Positions 12,601-25,790 of a DNA stretch of 64,000 nucleotides are shown here, piece after piece. The first letter of the stretch is position 1. Every line of letters starts with the position of its first letter. Source of the DNA: Ceriagrion tenellum (taxonomy: Eukaryota; Arthropoda; Insecta; Odonata; Coenagrionidae); the NCBI GenBank assembly GCA_963169105.1, contig OY720639.1, positions 119,123,117 through 119,187,116 of the forward strand. The letters are read 5' to 3'. The translations under genes and the position numbers were made by a program. The notes beneath the pieces were generated by a model. It made no database searches. It saw only the letters and a list, made by a program, of their open reading frames with translations, and was not told where the DNA came from.

Positions 12601-13240
12601 CACTTTTGACATCCATGGCTAGCGGTACTTATCTCCACAATCACGTTTCGTAGAACTAGTGGCATTGGAAGTAACTGGGTGGAATTTCTTCATAATGAAA
12701 TGATGAATTATTTAGTTTTATCTTATATTCTTAGTTTGACTTTGTTTGACGGACTTAGTTTCTGTTCTCTACTGTGGAAAACTTAGAAACTCACCATTTC
12801 ATCACATTTTCTTTTAATCATAAATAATATTAATGGTGGCAGCAGTTCTTTTGAGGTAACCTCTTGGTAAGTGTAACATTGATTTATTGTTACCCATCTT
12901 TATCCTATTTTACTTAAAATATTTTGAAAAACCCAAAAAAAATTAAGATAGATAAAGCGGAATTATATAAAAAATAATGCATTAAAAAAAAAAGCAATAG
13001 AAAGTTACACTGCTTGGCGGGTTCAGATGTAGCTATTTTCCTGAGATATATGGTGTAGTATGGTGTGAGGGGATCAATTGCAGGGTGGTTAGACGAAATA
13101 GCGTTGAAAAATTAACACAGCTGGTAAAAAAGGAAATAACCAGCAGAGAGTGAGACATAATTCAGGGAACAGGTGCAGCAGGTGATTTGCTACGCAAGGT
13201 ACAAACGAGTATTAGGAAGTATAAATACGGAAATATATCA
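9601..13240. other. No supported gene; short AT dinucleotide run
   Basis: The only structured item is an (AT)n run at 10842-10864. A pyrimidine-rich tract around 12165-12300 produces a proline/phenylalanine-rich frame (12019-12408) that I regard as spurious. Confidence 0.5.
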
Positions 13241-13249
13241 GCCTATCAA

Positions 13250-14250
13250 AAGTGACCATTTTTTCAGGCGGAAGTGAGAGATAATTCATATTCCTTATGA
13301 AGTGCAAAAGAGTCCTTGAAAGAGCAGACATAATCTCGGAGCTGGAATAATTGCAGAGGCTGGGTCCGAAAAGTCGGACTACGGAGGGGAAGAAATTAAG
13401 TTTGCGTACAGGAATATTCTAGTTAATGGGACAGGCACAGGAGTATGTGTCGTAGGTATTCATGAATGGGGTGAATTCAACTGTTGGTAATGGCTTTGAG
13501 AACTTATAGATCCATAATTTCTATAAACCTGTAAAAATCGCTACAAAACCCATGGTTTTAGATTTTATCACACTGACCTTCCGGATAAAAGTGAGCTTAG
13601 GGCCAAAGGTGACTCCTAATTAGTTATGGAGAGAAAAAATTGGAATAACTTCATTCATTAAAGTTAAGCCATTGGTGGTAACATTGAGTTTTTGGGACTA
13701 GGATATAGAGGTTGACTTTTAAGGATAAATTTGAATGGTCCTCCATGAGCACCAGATAGAGGGAAGAAGATTACAAAGCCTGAAAGGCGGCTACACTCTC
13801 GATCCTGTAGAAGATTCAGCATTCGTTGGCGTAAGCAGTATCCCCCAGAAATCATAGAGGAGAAGTTATTGATTCCTTTCAATACAAGTAGTACAAGTTC
13901 AATACAAGAAAGTACAATATAAAAATTAGGGTGGCCCTAGAACGCTGCCTTGAGTTACGCCTCACCGGTGGCAATGGGAAGACTCGGAAGAAGTCGATAC
14001 AACAGTGACCAATTGCTGATTGAAGATGGTGGTTAAGTCACAGAGAACAGGCAAAAAAAACACTTTTAAGCTCTATCGATTAGCCTATTTGTGAATAAAG
14101 TGAGTGCTTTTTAACGGAGTTGAAAACTTTAGCCGAGTCAATTTGGCAAGCGTAGACTTCTGAAGGGACTTTGCTTCAAGAGCCGAGGTAATGTGGTGTG
14201 GTAAAGGGCACAGAATCCTGCATCGAGCGTACTCAAAGAGGTTGGACTAC
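13250..14250 (-). pseudogene. Ancient LINE reverse transcriptase relic
   Basis: The minus strand encodes successive RT blocks in shifting frames with many stops. QIDSAKVFNSV near 14150-14115 corresponds to the family's DFxKAFDxV. LVTVVSTSSES follows near 14010. GVTQGSVLGPP near 13960-13930 is the GVPQGSVLGPLLF block. FLGDTAYANE near 13845 stands where FADDxxxY is expected, so the catalytic motif is mutated (FLGD). LGVTFGPKLTF near 13620-13590 matches the family's YLGVxFDxKLxF. Blocks are in the correct order and spacing for a Jockey/CR1-like RT. It is a dead copy. Weaker resemblance to the post-RT region continues to about 13250. Confidence 0.85.
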
Positions 14251-15240
14251 CGAGCGTCAAGCAGAGCATAATAGAGTCCTATCTTCGCTGTGAGTACGTC
14301 TAACTCCTCCCGAGCGCCGAAGTTGTTGCGTGCTCGCCAGTCGCACCTACGCGGTCGGTTTTCCGGCGCTCTTGAAAGTTAGTAGATGAATAGATTACCT
14401 ATCTCATACCTGTGAGCTCGAACCGACTCAATTTCGTCTGGTCTGCGCAGGTTCAACTCCGAATAAGGATAACTCGATGCCTTCGAGGTATCCTAGCGCA
14501 AGAAATGCTCTCAGCTAACAACTGCATTTCCAGCCAGTCACTGCGGTAGCGTTCTCTAACGACCTTGAAGGTCTGGCTGAGTACGCCAATGCAGAACTCA
14601 GGCTAGGACAGTAAGATTCGTTGATCAGGAGCCCCATCAATGTATGGAATAGTGAATCATAACAGAAGGTCATACATAATCCATTCTAATAGAATGGAAA
14701 GAAGAGAATGAATGCGTTTTGATAATGGTCAAACATAGCAAATATTCTCAAATTAGCTAATTTTTAAATTGTGGTAAAAATACTGTTTTCCAAGGTTAAG
14801 GGAAGGAACTGGTTGTCTTAAAGGCAATATAAATTGCGACTTTAAAATTTATAGTTGACATGATAACTTATTCTCAAACGACATAAATGCTTTAGACTTT
14901 ATTTCTATTTTTTATCCAAAAACGAATTAAAATCACCCCAATCAATCTGGGTTCAAGGTGACCTTAACTCAGAAGTCGGTTTTTAGGTTTGGTAAAAAAA
15001 AAGTCAAAAATGAGACCAGAGACCAAATTTCCAAATTTAAAGGCATCCCATTATATTGGACAAGGGAGGTGGCTGTACGATGAAGAAAGAATAAGCTAGC
15101 TTAATCTGCTCCAGTGACATCGTTTGGAGGCAAATATCTAAAGTAGAAGAGAATTTTATAGGGAGACACAGAGACCCTCGGTAAGAAGATGAGAGCAGGC
15201 CTTAAAAAAGGTAAACTAATCATTCTCTAGGTTTAGCGCA
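14251..15240. other. Unassigned stretch upstream of the RT relic
   Basis: This lies where the 5' part of the minus-strand LINE would be, but I recognise no endonuclease block. 14280-14640 is less AT-rich, with GGTTCGAGCTC on the minus strand and GGTTCAACTCC on the plus strand. Both resemble a pol III B box, but neither has a convincing A box at the right distance. Confidence 0.35.
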
Positions 15241-15241
15241 G

Positions 15242-15686
15242 CTAAGTTAGCGGAGAAAAAAATGTTCTCGACATTAGGCCGAATAAATGACCCTCTTTCG
15301 ATTTGACAGTGATAGGTGTTCGTGATGACTTTCGTCTGGCATTGAATACAGACCAGATGCGTTCGTGGTCTATTATCATATCATCGGTCTTGGGCTTCAC
15401 GCTGTTACCATTGTCGTGGTGTTGGAGATAACGAGACTTTTGATGGATTCGACAAATTAGCGCTGGTAATGGGGTTGAGGAGAGATTTCCAAAGTTTCCA
15501 CAACCCCCTTTTCGGCGTTGATCCATATGGGGTTCTTCTTGGAGACCCATCGAGATGGAACAATGCTGGGCAGAGTACACAATGCCATCTAATATGACTA
15601 CTAGCGAGGCTGATTGACGATAACTGTAACGAGTACAACCTTTCCTCGATACAATATAAATAGGAATACTTAGATTTATGATTCAT
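15242..15686 (-). CDS. Overlapping unassigned ORFs
   Basis: Two minus-strand frames overlap, of 93 and 112 codons (15405-15686 and 15242-15580). The translations are basic and rich in Ser/Pro, with no domain I recognise. Overlap of two frames on the same strand suggests a frameshifted transposable-element relic or chance. Position and strand would allow them to belong to the 5' region of the LINE relic at 13.25-14.25 kb, but nothing in the residues shows that. Confidence 0.15.
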
Positions 15687-17292
15687 GGCTCATTACGAGA
15701 CAGTGGGAGGAGAATCGATATGGGGAGAATTTTTAGAATATTCTGTTTGGAAAGAGTGGAGAAACTTATGATGTCATGAAAAGTGAAAACGGAGTGCTGG
15801 ATAGCGTGAGGGAATCGAGGAAACGCATAAGCTCATTTAATAAAACGTGTTTCGAAGTGAGTTAAAGAATATCCACATTAAAGAGTGGTAAACCTCTGAG
15901 CAAGGGTGGAATAGATATGAATAATGTATGTAGGCAAAATACAAAACTCATATTATACCAGACATTCTATGTTTTACGGTGATACTGTCAATGATAGACT
16001 AAATGAAAGGGTGATACCATATAATATCTGAATGTATAGGGGTATATATAGAGTTGTTCGTGATATTTTCGAGGTTTTCTATACATGATAAGGGAATGCA
16101 TACTAGAGATAGTGACATGGGCGAAACAAAACGAGTGATATATATTTTACTGTGTAACTTCTACAATAGGCATGGAGTAACATTCCAAAGGCTAATATAC
16201 CAAAATCTATGGTGGAAAGCCAAAGACAATTTGCGAAAGCCTTTACTTAAAGTAATTGATTTCATGTTTCTTACGACGTTATGTACCTGCTCTATAAGTA
16301 AAATGAATTATATTCAATTTACCATCAATCATCAGCTAAGATCTAGAGACATTAGTTCCGTTCAGCCTGTAACAGAATTTATTTGAAGTAAACATTTTTT
16401 CCTGACCATCCTGTCAGAAATGTTAACGGTTAGATGCTTTTTTTATCTTACCTCGCAATATGTATCGGGTATAAATAAGAAGTAGCCTTGAAATCAACCA
16501 GTCTAGCTGATGACAAATAGGCGACTTGAAATTATTCTCATCAATCTTTCTCTTCAATATTTGCTTTTTCACCTTAGTGTAACTGAGTATCTCATCTTGC
16601 TTTCATATAATGTTTTGATTAAAGTAAGAGTTTGCATTAAATTATCATAATATACACTTGGTTCAAATTCACGAGAAAATTAGGGCCATGCTTTATTCAT
16701 TTCACATTTTCAATGAATGAGCATGAGCCTCAAATATAATGGAAAAAATGTGGGATGTATAAAGTTCGACTTCATGCCATTGGTAGGTTTATTAATTTTT
16801 TCACGCCTCCCTTAGTTCATGAAAAGTATACTTAATCTAATTTTCAGCTATAATTAACCAGAAAATTAAAAGCATTTGAGCTATGATAACGGCTATGCCC
16901 TGTCATGCTTGTATTTGTGATATTCATGAATACTAGTCCATCTGGGACGAAAGAGAATGAAACGTTAGTTTGAAGGTATAATTTAATATCATTATGCCGT
17001 AGAATTTGCCTTCGAAGTCGCTAGCGGTTGCTTGTTTGGGGAGAGTAAGAGACAACTGATGGCATAAACGTAACTAAGGATAGGTGGGAAATTTGATTCA
17101 GGAATAATTTCTCGGGGGAAAAAGAGGAGATGGACAGAAGCCCAGCGTCGGCATTAGCCAACTCTTTACCAAAGGCGCTTAGGGGACCATATTTTAACTC
17201 CCGCATCTGTTAGCCGGAGCAATGCATTTGAAGTGTCCTGAATAAAGCACCCAATCAGAGATAGGTATTCCTCTTAAATAATTGAACGCTAT

Positions 17293-17362
17293 GGCTGGAA
17301 ATTGAACCAGAGAACTCGAGATGGGAACCCAATGCACCAAGCCAGTACACCAAACGGATCCT
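17293..17362 (-). mobile_element. tRNA-like unit (SINE head)
   Basis: The minus strand reads as a tRNA-sized unit of about 70 nt. An A-box-like TACTGGCTTGGTGCATTGG is followed about 25 nt later by a B-box-like GGTTCAATTTCC and a closing CAGCC. It differs from the SINE heads at 5.9 and 63.0 kb, so it is a separate family or parent. The body is not delimited. The B box has an extra T, which argues against a working tRNA. Confidence 0.5.
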
Positions 17363-17379
17363 CTCAATGACAATGGCAA

Positions 17380-20300
17380 ATCAATGCTTCAGCTACCAGG
17401 CCCAACTAATCCTTGCAATGTCACTTTCAAAGTACAAGAACTTTCGGTTCAATCCTTCGAGGCAGAAATTGTTCAACCGTATGCTGAACCTCGATTTCCT
17501 TACTTCTATCCAATATAATAATATATTATCCTTAAAGATGTGTGAAAAAACCAAATTCATTAGATGTTTAAATTTTTGGCCAAGGAATCCTGTAAAAAAC
17601 GATAACTATGAGATCCTCAAGGTGATCTAAGATGTATGCTGTAGGGCTAAGATTACTGCTACAGCTCACGTATTCAAATCATGCACGGTAATAGAAACGG
17701 GAGGCATTATGTTATAAGCTGAAGCATAAACTAAGAGAAGTAAACGATGCCTTACTACGTGGAAAAAGACTAGAAATTTTAGTTGGAACTTCAGTGTGGA
17801 GTGTAGCGTTGTGTTGCTCTCAAAAGCAACCTCATCAACCTGTTCATCTTAAAAGACTCATTGCGTATTCTGGATGAATAATCATCGTATCTCCACTTGA
17901 AAGTCACGCGGAACTAATGAGACCATACCTCCAATATTTTCCTCGCCATTCAAAGTGCATACTACCTTGTTAGCCGACAAAAGGGCCAATGACAGTGGGT
18001 ATTATGACACCAGCGCGGAGAAGGGAGGGATTAAGGAAAAGGGTGGGTCTTCGAGATAAGACCCTGATTAGACCTCATACATCGAGAAAGGGACCATATT
18101 AGGACCCTGGCGCAATCCAACCCTCTTAAGGACCGATTACTTGGGATATTTCCCAAGAAAACTACCATTACCCATAGGGATGAAATGTAGGAAATGTATT
18201 TAGGCACTGATGGCTCTCATTCATTTGTCGTAGTCATTTGTTGCGCGAGGAAAATAGGCATTGTAAGATTCAACTCGTGAGAGTCGTTTTTTTATTAAGA
18301 ATTCCCTGTGTTTTTCTTAAATATTTATTCCTCTTTTCTATCTTCCCCTCAGTCAATTTTTTACATACCTACCTTACAGAGATTTGTATCAACAGAAATT
18401 ATTTTCAAGACTAAATTTAGTGGTTTAGATATCTTCTTTGATATCATTTCAATTCTTAAAGGAACACGCTCTATGATTATCAGTCGTATTCGTTCTGCAG
18501 GGAAAGCTTCAGTGCTTTAGTTGCGTGCACATCACCAATTCCGTGAATCCTCTCACCTCGTCAAACGTAGGTACATTAAACTTGGCCAGACCATCAATTC
18601 GAATGTGATTCATTGGATAGGGTGCCCTAAACCCCTAGTCTCCATGCCTTAATTGGCAAAGGTTATCTGTCGTACGCATTACCCTACGTATGCCCTGATT
18701 CTAATAACGACGACGTGATCTGGAAACCCCCTTCGATGGTGATTAATAAACCCTTCAATAGGATGTGGTAAGGAACTGCATCGTAGTGCCTCTTTTTTTT
18801 ATCTTAGTTAAGTTATTAAAGTTGACGAGAAAATACTCAGAATCATGAGAGTTATTGCCTAGTTAAGGGAAGAAGAAAAATTGAACCTTTCGTAAATTTG
18901 TGTTTGATTTGTATTTTATATCTCCGGACGTAACATATTTAAGTCAAATGATAAAAGTGTTTGTTTGAAAGAGGAAGTAATGGCTCATTGCATAGCATAT
19001 TCATTCCATAGCAACCGGATTATGACATTAAGAGCGCTAAGTGAGGAAAAAGTGAAAGATTTTCACCTAAAATGATGAGGATCCGGGGTCGATTCCAGGT
19101 CGTTGTGTATTTTGATATTTCAGAGTAATTTTTATGTAGTTACAATCACTTAATTTGCATGAAATACTTCGCTTTACCGTAAAATATTCCATGTAGCCTA
19201 ATTAGTTAATTTTCAAAATGGCAGATATCAGATAAAGATGTACAGATTACAGGATCTTTAACAGCTTGGTGCAACCTTGAAACCATCTCCGATTAGAATT
19301 TTCTTTATAGCGTTTCAATGTACTTGTGATTTGCTAACTTTCTAGTGGTGAATCAGTTTTGTATTCATATTAATAAAAATTCGCTTCATCATAATCTATA
19401 TGTCCTCTAAATTTCACGCTCACCTTCATTTGAACGTATTCTAAGGAATGATTAAATTGAGCTTATAATGTCATTTGTTTGCCGTCAAGAATGCTGGCAG
19501 TAGGTCAAAACAGATCACCATACTTAAATGTTTTCACCGTACTCCGAGTACCTTATCTAAACTTTAAGAGCTAGTCCTACGAAAAAGTATCCTGGAATAT
19601 TTACAATACTAAATTATATTTTGGGGTTTTGTTATGAAGAGGCTGCATCTAAAGTAAATAGCTCTTTATTGCCAATATTAATTGTGCAAGGGCTAAAATG
19701 ATTAGTGCACCACATGCTGCAGTCTAAGGAATCATAAAGTGGGAAAAGTGAGTTTGGCGAGACCACCCGAACGATTATCATTTTCGGATCACTTCGTTTC
19801 TTTTACGAGATTTTAAAACACAGATTATGATTTTTAATCAGTGAATCAATACATTAATTATGCTAGGTGTTTAAATGGCAGATTATTAAGTATCATACCC
19901 ACATTTGGATGGACGAGGGCTGCCCAAAATGTAATGCCCCACCTTTACTTTAAACTACCTAGTAACAGATATTAGAACTTTGAAACGGTCATAGAGAGAC
20001 GCCTCTCCATTGCTCGCTAAGTCTGATCAAGTTATCATAAGAATATCGTATCTTACATCTGAGTGCTCTGCCCAATTTTGTGGACTCTGAAGAGGATATA
20101 GTTTAAGATAATGGTCACAAGTGCCAGTCTGGCACAAACGAAAGACATGAAAGAATGTAAATTGCTTCGTAATTTCTCTTCTCTTCTTGCCGATTTGGAA
20201 TATAAACACAAGTACTTTTCCGCCTTACTATTTTGGGGTATTTCAAGTATTACGTAAGAAGTTTTTTGGGGGTGATGGGGTTGGAGTCATCTTACTTTGT

Positions 20301-20700
20301 TTTATGGAGAGGGGAGGCAGGAGGTCTGGAACCAATTTACGTAAGATTTTTGTCCGTCTTGAAGTACTGTGTTATTGTATATCGTTTCCAAATATCCTGT
20401 ATTTTTTTCCAAATATCCTGTGATTGATCGCAACTTCATCAGCTGTGGTGCTGTTTCGCTTTTTATACTAATCAATTTGGTACTCTAACACTGCATAATT
20501 ATACGATATCCAGTACTCAAAGCTGCACGATGGCTTCTATGGAAAGATGAAACTACAGAAAGGGAAAATTTATCAAAGAGTAAATACAAATATCTAACGT
20601 CTCACATAAGACTAAGAGGGAAAGAGGGAGGGTGGTGTTGGGAAAAATCTAAATTTTCTTACATGGGGTGGGGTTGGAGGTCGTAAATGGCATAAATTGT
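17380..20700. other. No supported gene; small duplication at 20.4 kb
   Basis: Only short frames. At about 20383-20422 a 20-22 bp unit containing TTTCCAAATATCCTGT is present twice in tandem. Nothing else is recognisable. Confidence 0.45.
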
Positions 20701-20708
20701 CTTTTGTA

Positions 20709-21443
20709 TAGTGTTGCCACTTACGTAGTGTGTTAGTTTAATGCCAAACATTCTCACTAACTTGGAAGATATATCATGCAGTAAGAGGTACATTGTTATT
20801 TCATAGTGATTTCAGGTGATTTCAGTGGTCATCCATCCGTTTGCCGAGTTGATGTGCGATGCGCAATACTAAATTGCGGCATCATTTTTTCTTAGTAGAT
20901 ATGCTATAAGCAGGATTGCAAGTGCCGCTGGGCGGTACTTTACACAATATACGAGTATAATCCATGATATTTTTTCGTAGAAGTGAGCACTATACTACTT
21001 TAGAAAATAGTACATTTATTTGCTGGACAAGTTTTCCAATGTATTTATAGTACGTAATAAGGAAAAGTAGTAATCTAATTACACTCCATTACTTGGTTCT
21101 AGAAGTCATGCTCATACCATCAGAAATAGTAGTATCAGCAAAAAATATTCAATAGTTAACTAATTTATCGCCGAGTTGTCATTTAATTACATTTCAAATT
21201 TAATACTTTAGGAAAACATGAAATTGAGTTCGTATTAGCAGAAAGAAATAGTTTTAGGGATAAAGTTACACTAAATATCAATTAATTACATATATCTGTA
21301 TTTCGAGACTTTTGAGAGTCTCGTCTTGTCAAAAGGCGGTCTCGTCTCGAATTCACTACTACGGTCTCTCCTCGAGTCTCATCTCATTTTCGAGACGAGA
21401 CTCAAGACGAAACGAGAAAGTCTCGAGTCTCGCGGCAACACTA
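20709..21443. mobile_element. Probable non-autonomous hAT element (735 bp)
   Basis: The element begins with TAGTGTTGCC (20709-20718) and ends with the exact inverse GGCAACACTA (21434-21443). The 8 bp outside each end are CTTTTGTA (20701-20708) and CTTACGTA (21444-21451), matching at 6 of 8; eight-base duplications are typical of the hAT superfamily. The right part (about 21300-21430) is a tract of GAGTCTCG/CTCGAG-type units in both orientations. No transposase is visible. With a 10-bp inverted repeat and an imperfect duplication, hAT assignment is probable rather than certain. Confidence 0.6.
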
Positions 21444-21899
21444 CTTACGTAATACTTGAACGGCCCCTTTGGACGACGAAGAGGTGATTAGCGTAGTAAA
21501 AACCCGGCTCCATAACCAGAGTGAGGACTGGTACCGTCAGGGCAGGCACGCTCTAGTGAATCGTTGGAGGAAGGCATTATAAGTAAGAGAGGATTCAGTG
21601 AGTAAATAAAATATCTTTCTTTGATGTGTGCGAATTTCATATTTGTACATTGAATGATTTTTGAGAAATAAATGTGGGTATTTACTTTTTGGCCAACCCT
21701 CGTAATATCTTCGCGCATCGCCATTTTCTTCGTAAAATTGATTCATCTCCATATTCAACAATTATTTAAGCAATGAAGATGAAAACAGGCATCACAGATT
21801 GCTCTCCGGAAGATCTCAGAGTGGTGGTGGACTCATTACAAGCTCATCTCCGGGACCCGATAAGTATTCAAGGCGGTCCCCTAGGCATCCCTGATTACT

Positions 21900-22260
21900 A
21901 GTGACGAACCACACGTGCGTAAACCCTGAGTGCGTGTTTCGCGTCCCGTTCCTCACCCTTTTATTTTGTTCTCCAATTCACTCCATTCCCCAATGCGATG
22001 CGCTTGTAACGCCATTAGTCAAGCAGGTGACTCATGGAAATGTCTTCCCATCCCGAATCTCCTGCTTAATTCACCGCCGCCCGCCCGTCATCTTCTCTTC
22101 CTGGGCGAGGACCTAACCTGAAGGCTTCCCGCGCGCCTCGCCCACCGCCACGCCTTCCTTCCCACAAGTCCGCGCGCTGGTCCAAGAAAGGTTTTCGGCT
22201 CGCTCGATCACGCTCCTCCGTGAGTCGAGGACTCAAGAATGTCACGTCACCGCGGATCGC
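21900..22260. other. GC/CpG-rich patch
   Basis: A CpG-rich segment with overlapping frames on the plus strand (21901-22116 and 21930-22121), neither with a domain. No promoter element is convincing. AT-rich sequence resumes after about 22260. Confidence 0.35.
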
Positions 22261-25094
22261 TGTGTTTGGATGCTGACATTATTATTCAAAGGATTGAATC
22301 TGCTTATGGTGGAAGATTTATTAATGCAACTTACACAACATTCCATTCGAGAATTTTTTTTTAAATTCGCCGAAGTTTCACCTTCCGATGAAATATGACT
22401 CCGCATCCAACTCATCGTTTGAATATTTTAATCCTTCATCCCGTTACGCGAAAAAAAATTATATATTTTTGGTCCACTTTGAATGAACCAGTCATTAATC
22501 GGCTCAGCGAGTTCATATCTCCTTTGCATTGTGGAACATTTTCATTTTTTCATGTTCATCAATAGAATGTCAAAAATGTATTAATATTTCATGTGGCATC
22601 TCTCATTCCCATGCATATTTCAGCTTCAGAGAGCACTAAGACAATGGAGGCTATTTAAATTCACAGTGAAGGATTTATGGGCCTTTTGTTATCATTGAAG
22701 AATGCTACTATAACATAATATTCTATCAAATCTTGATACTCTCACACATTTTTAAATCTACATTCTATTGTTCGAAATCATTTATTTGGCTATCATCACC
22801 AAAGAGTCCCAACTATGAGGTCTGAAATAAAGTATGCCGACGTTAATTTTATATGAAGATCTACTCAATGAAAATTAATCCAGATATTCATCCTGAGCCA
22901 TTCCGATGCATTAATAGGGCTATCTGGATATGACTCCAAGATATTACTTAATTAAATGTTTTCCGACAACCAATCCGGGGAAGTCCCGGAATCTGATCCT
23001 GCGGGTTACGCCCGAGTGTTTAGATAAAATTAATTTTTTAGCGGAATTTATTTCAAATGATCATTTATGCAATTTGAAAATATTCTATGCTTTACTTGAG
23101 CTTTCTTTGAAATAACTTTTAGGGGATTAAAGTACATCAACATATCTCTCTATCACAGTCATTTCATGCTAAATCTATAAGTAAAGGCAAGCCAGGAACC
23201 ACCCTGACAATTTTACCATCTTACTCTGCTTACCTATGTCTGCGCTATGTGTATCATAGATTTTCCCCAATAGACATTACGTATTGCAAAATAGATTACA
23301 TCCATGTAGAATGCAATGCGCATAAATTCATATTCCCTTTCGTAAGTAGAATCACCGAAACTAAAAAAGTTGGTATAGTCAAAATGTCTAAATCTTGAGC
23401 GTCTTTGCATTTGCAATATTTTTCTCAAGGAAAGCCTTTATTGATAGAGTATTAAACACATTTATCGAACAATTGCGTGAAATTCACAGTGTAAAATCAT
23501 GGGTGTCTCCGTTGAAATTACTGGGAGGCAGATTCCGTGGTTCATTGAAAAAAAAATTATCGAAAGCTATCATTAATTCGTGTATCGTGTATAGCGATGT
23601 CCATTTTTGGAGACGATTATCCAATTAACTCTGTATTCTATCATTTTTCCGAGATAAACGATGTGGTACTTAGGTCAGAAATTAAAACTTCATGTAGGAA
23701 TGGAGGAGTTATCGCAAGTGTCACAGGTTGGAGTTGGAGAGGGGAAGGGAATGATAAAAGGCTAACCGCAGATAATTATATTCTTTCTCCAAACTATGAA
23801 AACGAAAATTTTCGATGGCTGGAAATAATTTTTGTTTGTATCACGGGTATTAAATTTGCTAAAACTATCTATTGTTTTCAATTTAATGTATTTGTGTTCA
23901 ATAGTTTGTCCAATCATTTGTTTCTTCTTATCGTTTAGTAAATCAATGTATAGTATGAAATAATAAAACACATTTTGAAAAGGTACATATTTTAAACTAT
24001 CTCGGAATAAAAATATTTTCAATATGTTACAATGATGTATGACGTTTTGTGTGCCGATAATGACCGGATATTTGGCATTTGAATTCGGTTGAGGCTCTGG
24101 TATGATCCGTTTCCATTTGTGGATTGCTGTTCGGTCGTAGATTTTCTAGAAATCACTTCCGGAGCACTTCCTGGCGGAATAGGTATATGAACTGATCATT
24201 TGGTGCTCTCACGTGAATTTCTCACGCTGTTTGACTGACTACATGATGAGTTCTCCTCAGGCTGAACAAAATGACCTAAGGTGGAATTATATAGAATTTT
24301 ATATTGTTTAATTCTACTTATCATTTAATTAACAAATTCTACTTGGTAATATCATGTACCTTGGTTCACCTTTCATTCATTATGTTATCAGGTTTCGACC
24401 AATGAGCATCACCAAAATGATAGAGTAATTATTTTACTTGTAATTGAATTTAATGAGTATTTTTATTAATAATTTCCAAATAATATTAAGACGATTGCTG
24501 GAAAATGAGAATTTATATATTTGTAGAAGGGATATAAATCTTAAGTTTTTGAATCAGTATACAGGCCATGTTTACTTCCATATTTAAAGTAATAAGGCTT
24601 CTAACTCAGAATTTAAGAATAGGATAATCACGAAATCGCGATTGTGAAGCCATTGCCTATGCGTATTTAATATTTATAATACGTAAAAATTGTTGATATA
24701 GCATGATTGATTATTCAACTCACGTACTAATAAGTATGTACATTACTTTCTTGCATTTGAATTCCCAATGGCACGAGGGCAATCTGTACAAGCATAGGTA
24801 AACAAATGTAAAACCTATATAATCACCAAAATCTGATATTTAACAATCAAAATAAGGGCGGGAACGAATGTAGGTACGTTTGAAGCAGGCTGGCCACACT
24901 CAAACACTATGCAAGGCCAAATTTTTCCTAAAGATTTCAAAATTTATAAGCTATTTTCGTATTTTCGAGCGATCGAAAAATGATTATAGCCGCTCTTCCA
25001 GTTCGCAGAAATAGTACATGAGTGAAAAAGCATCTCACTTGTGTGGGATTTTTGCACATCCTGGCAAGTGTACTGGCAACACACGAAAAATTGT
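22261..25094. other. No supported feature
   Basis: AT-rich sequence. The 113-codon frame at 23597-23938 has no recognisable domain and looks like chance. Confidence 0.5.
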
Positions 25095-25790
25095 TTAGTT
25101 TCTGCTCTCAGACCGTGAGAATGCGCTTGGTAGTGTTAGGTCAAGCCATCGGGAAGAAAAGTGTCGTATACCGGCAAGGAAACTGACAAATCTCATACCA
25201 CTTCGAAGATGTAAACAGACGCGAGGGGAGTGGGATAAACAGATTCGCGCCCAGACTCGTATCACCCCAGTGTCATTCTCGTCTGTCTCTCCCACCAGAC
25301 TGTAGCAGCAGTTCAGGGGCCATGCGCCTCTATAAGTCCCACGCTCGGTCGGTATCCTTGTGCACCCATGAGGAGGGGGGGGGGAGGGTGCGGTCATCGA
25401 AATATGTAGTCCTGGTTTCGGAGTCCCCCGTTTTTACGACCAGCGGCAGAGCAATAAAACGGTCGGCCACCGGCGCGAGCATAAATAAAGTAGGAAGTGG
25501 CGGAACGAGAAAGGGAGAGTGCATGGTGGAAGCAACACAGTGCCCTCTCCACCTCCCAGCTCTCACTCCCCACCCACTGCCATACACTTCACCTTCCCTT
25601 TTGAAGTGCTGGCGCCCCGCGGGCAGGCTATGCCAGCGCTCGCTCGGAGCGGAAGTCCCGTGAATTGGTGATGGGCGGTAAACATTGGGCACGGCGCTAC
25701 CGGGCATAAATGCGATCATGTATCGTTCCGTGCGGGACGTGAAAAAATGAATGTTTATCAAAGGAACGGAAAATGTGCCGTGCGCATGCA
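25095..25790. other. GC/CpG-rich patch, about 700 bp
   Basis: The longest GC-rich patch in the window, with a G-run at about 25374-25387 and open frames on both strands (25322-25663 +, 25330-25791 -, 25095-25397 -) that overlap each other and show no domain. CTATAAG at about 25331 and ATAAATAAAG near 25481 could be core-promoter-like, but I see no start site or exon to go with them. A CpG-island-like regulatory region is the best guess. Confidence 0.4.

Noticed and set aside
19020..19105. Possible SINE head with GGGGTCGATTCC
   Set aside because: The B-box-like text is acceptable, but no A box lies at tRNA-like distance.
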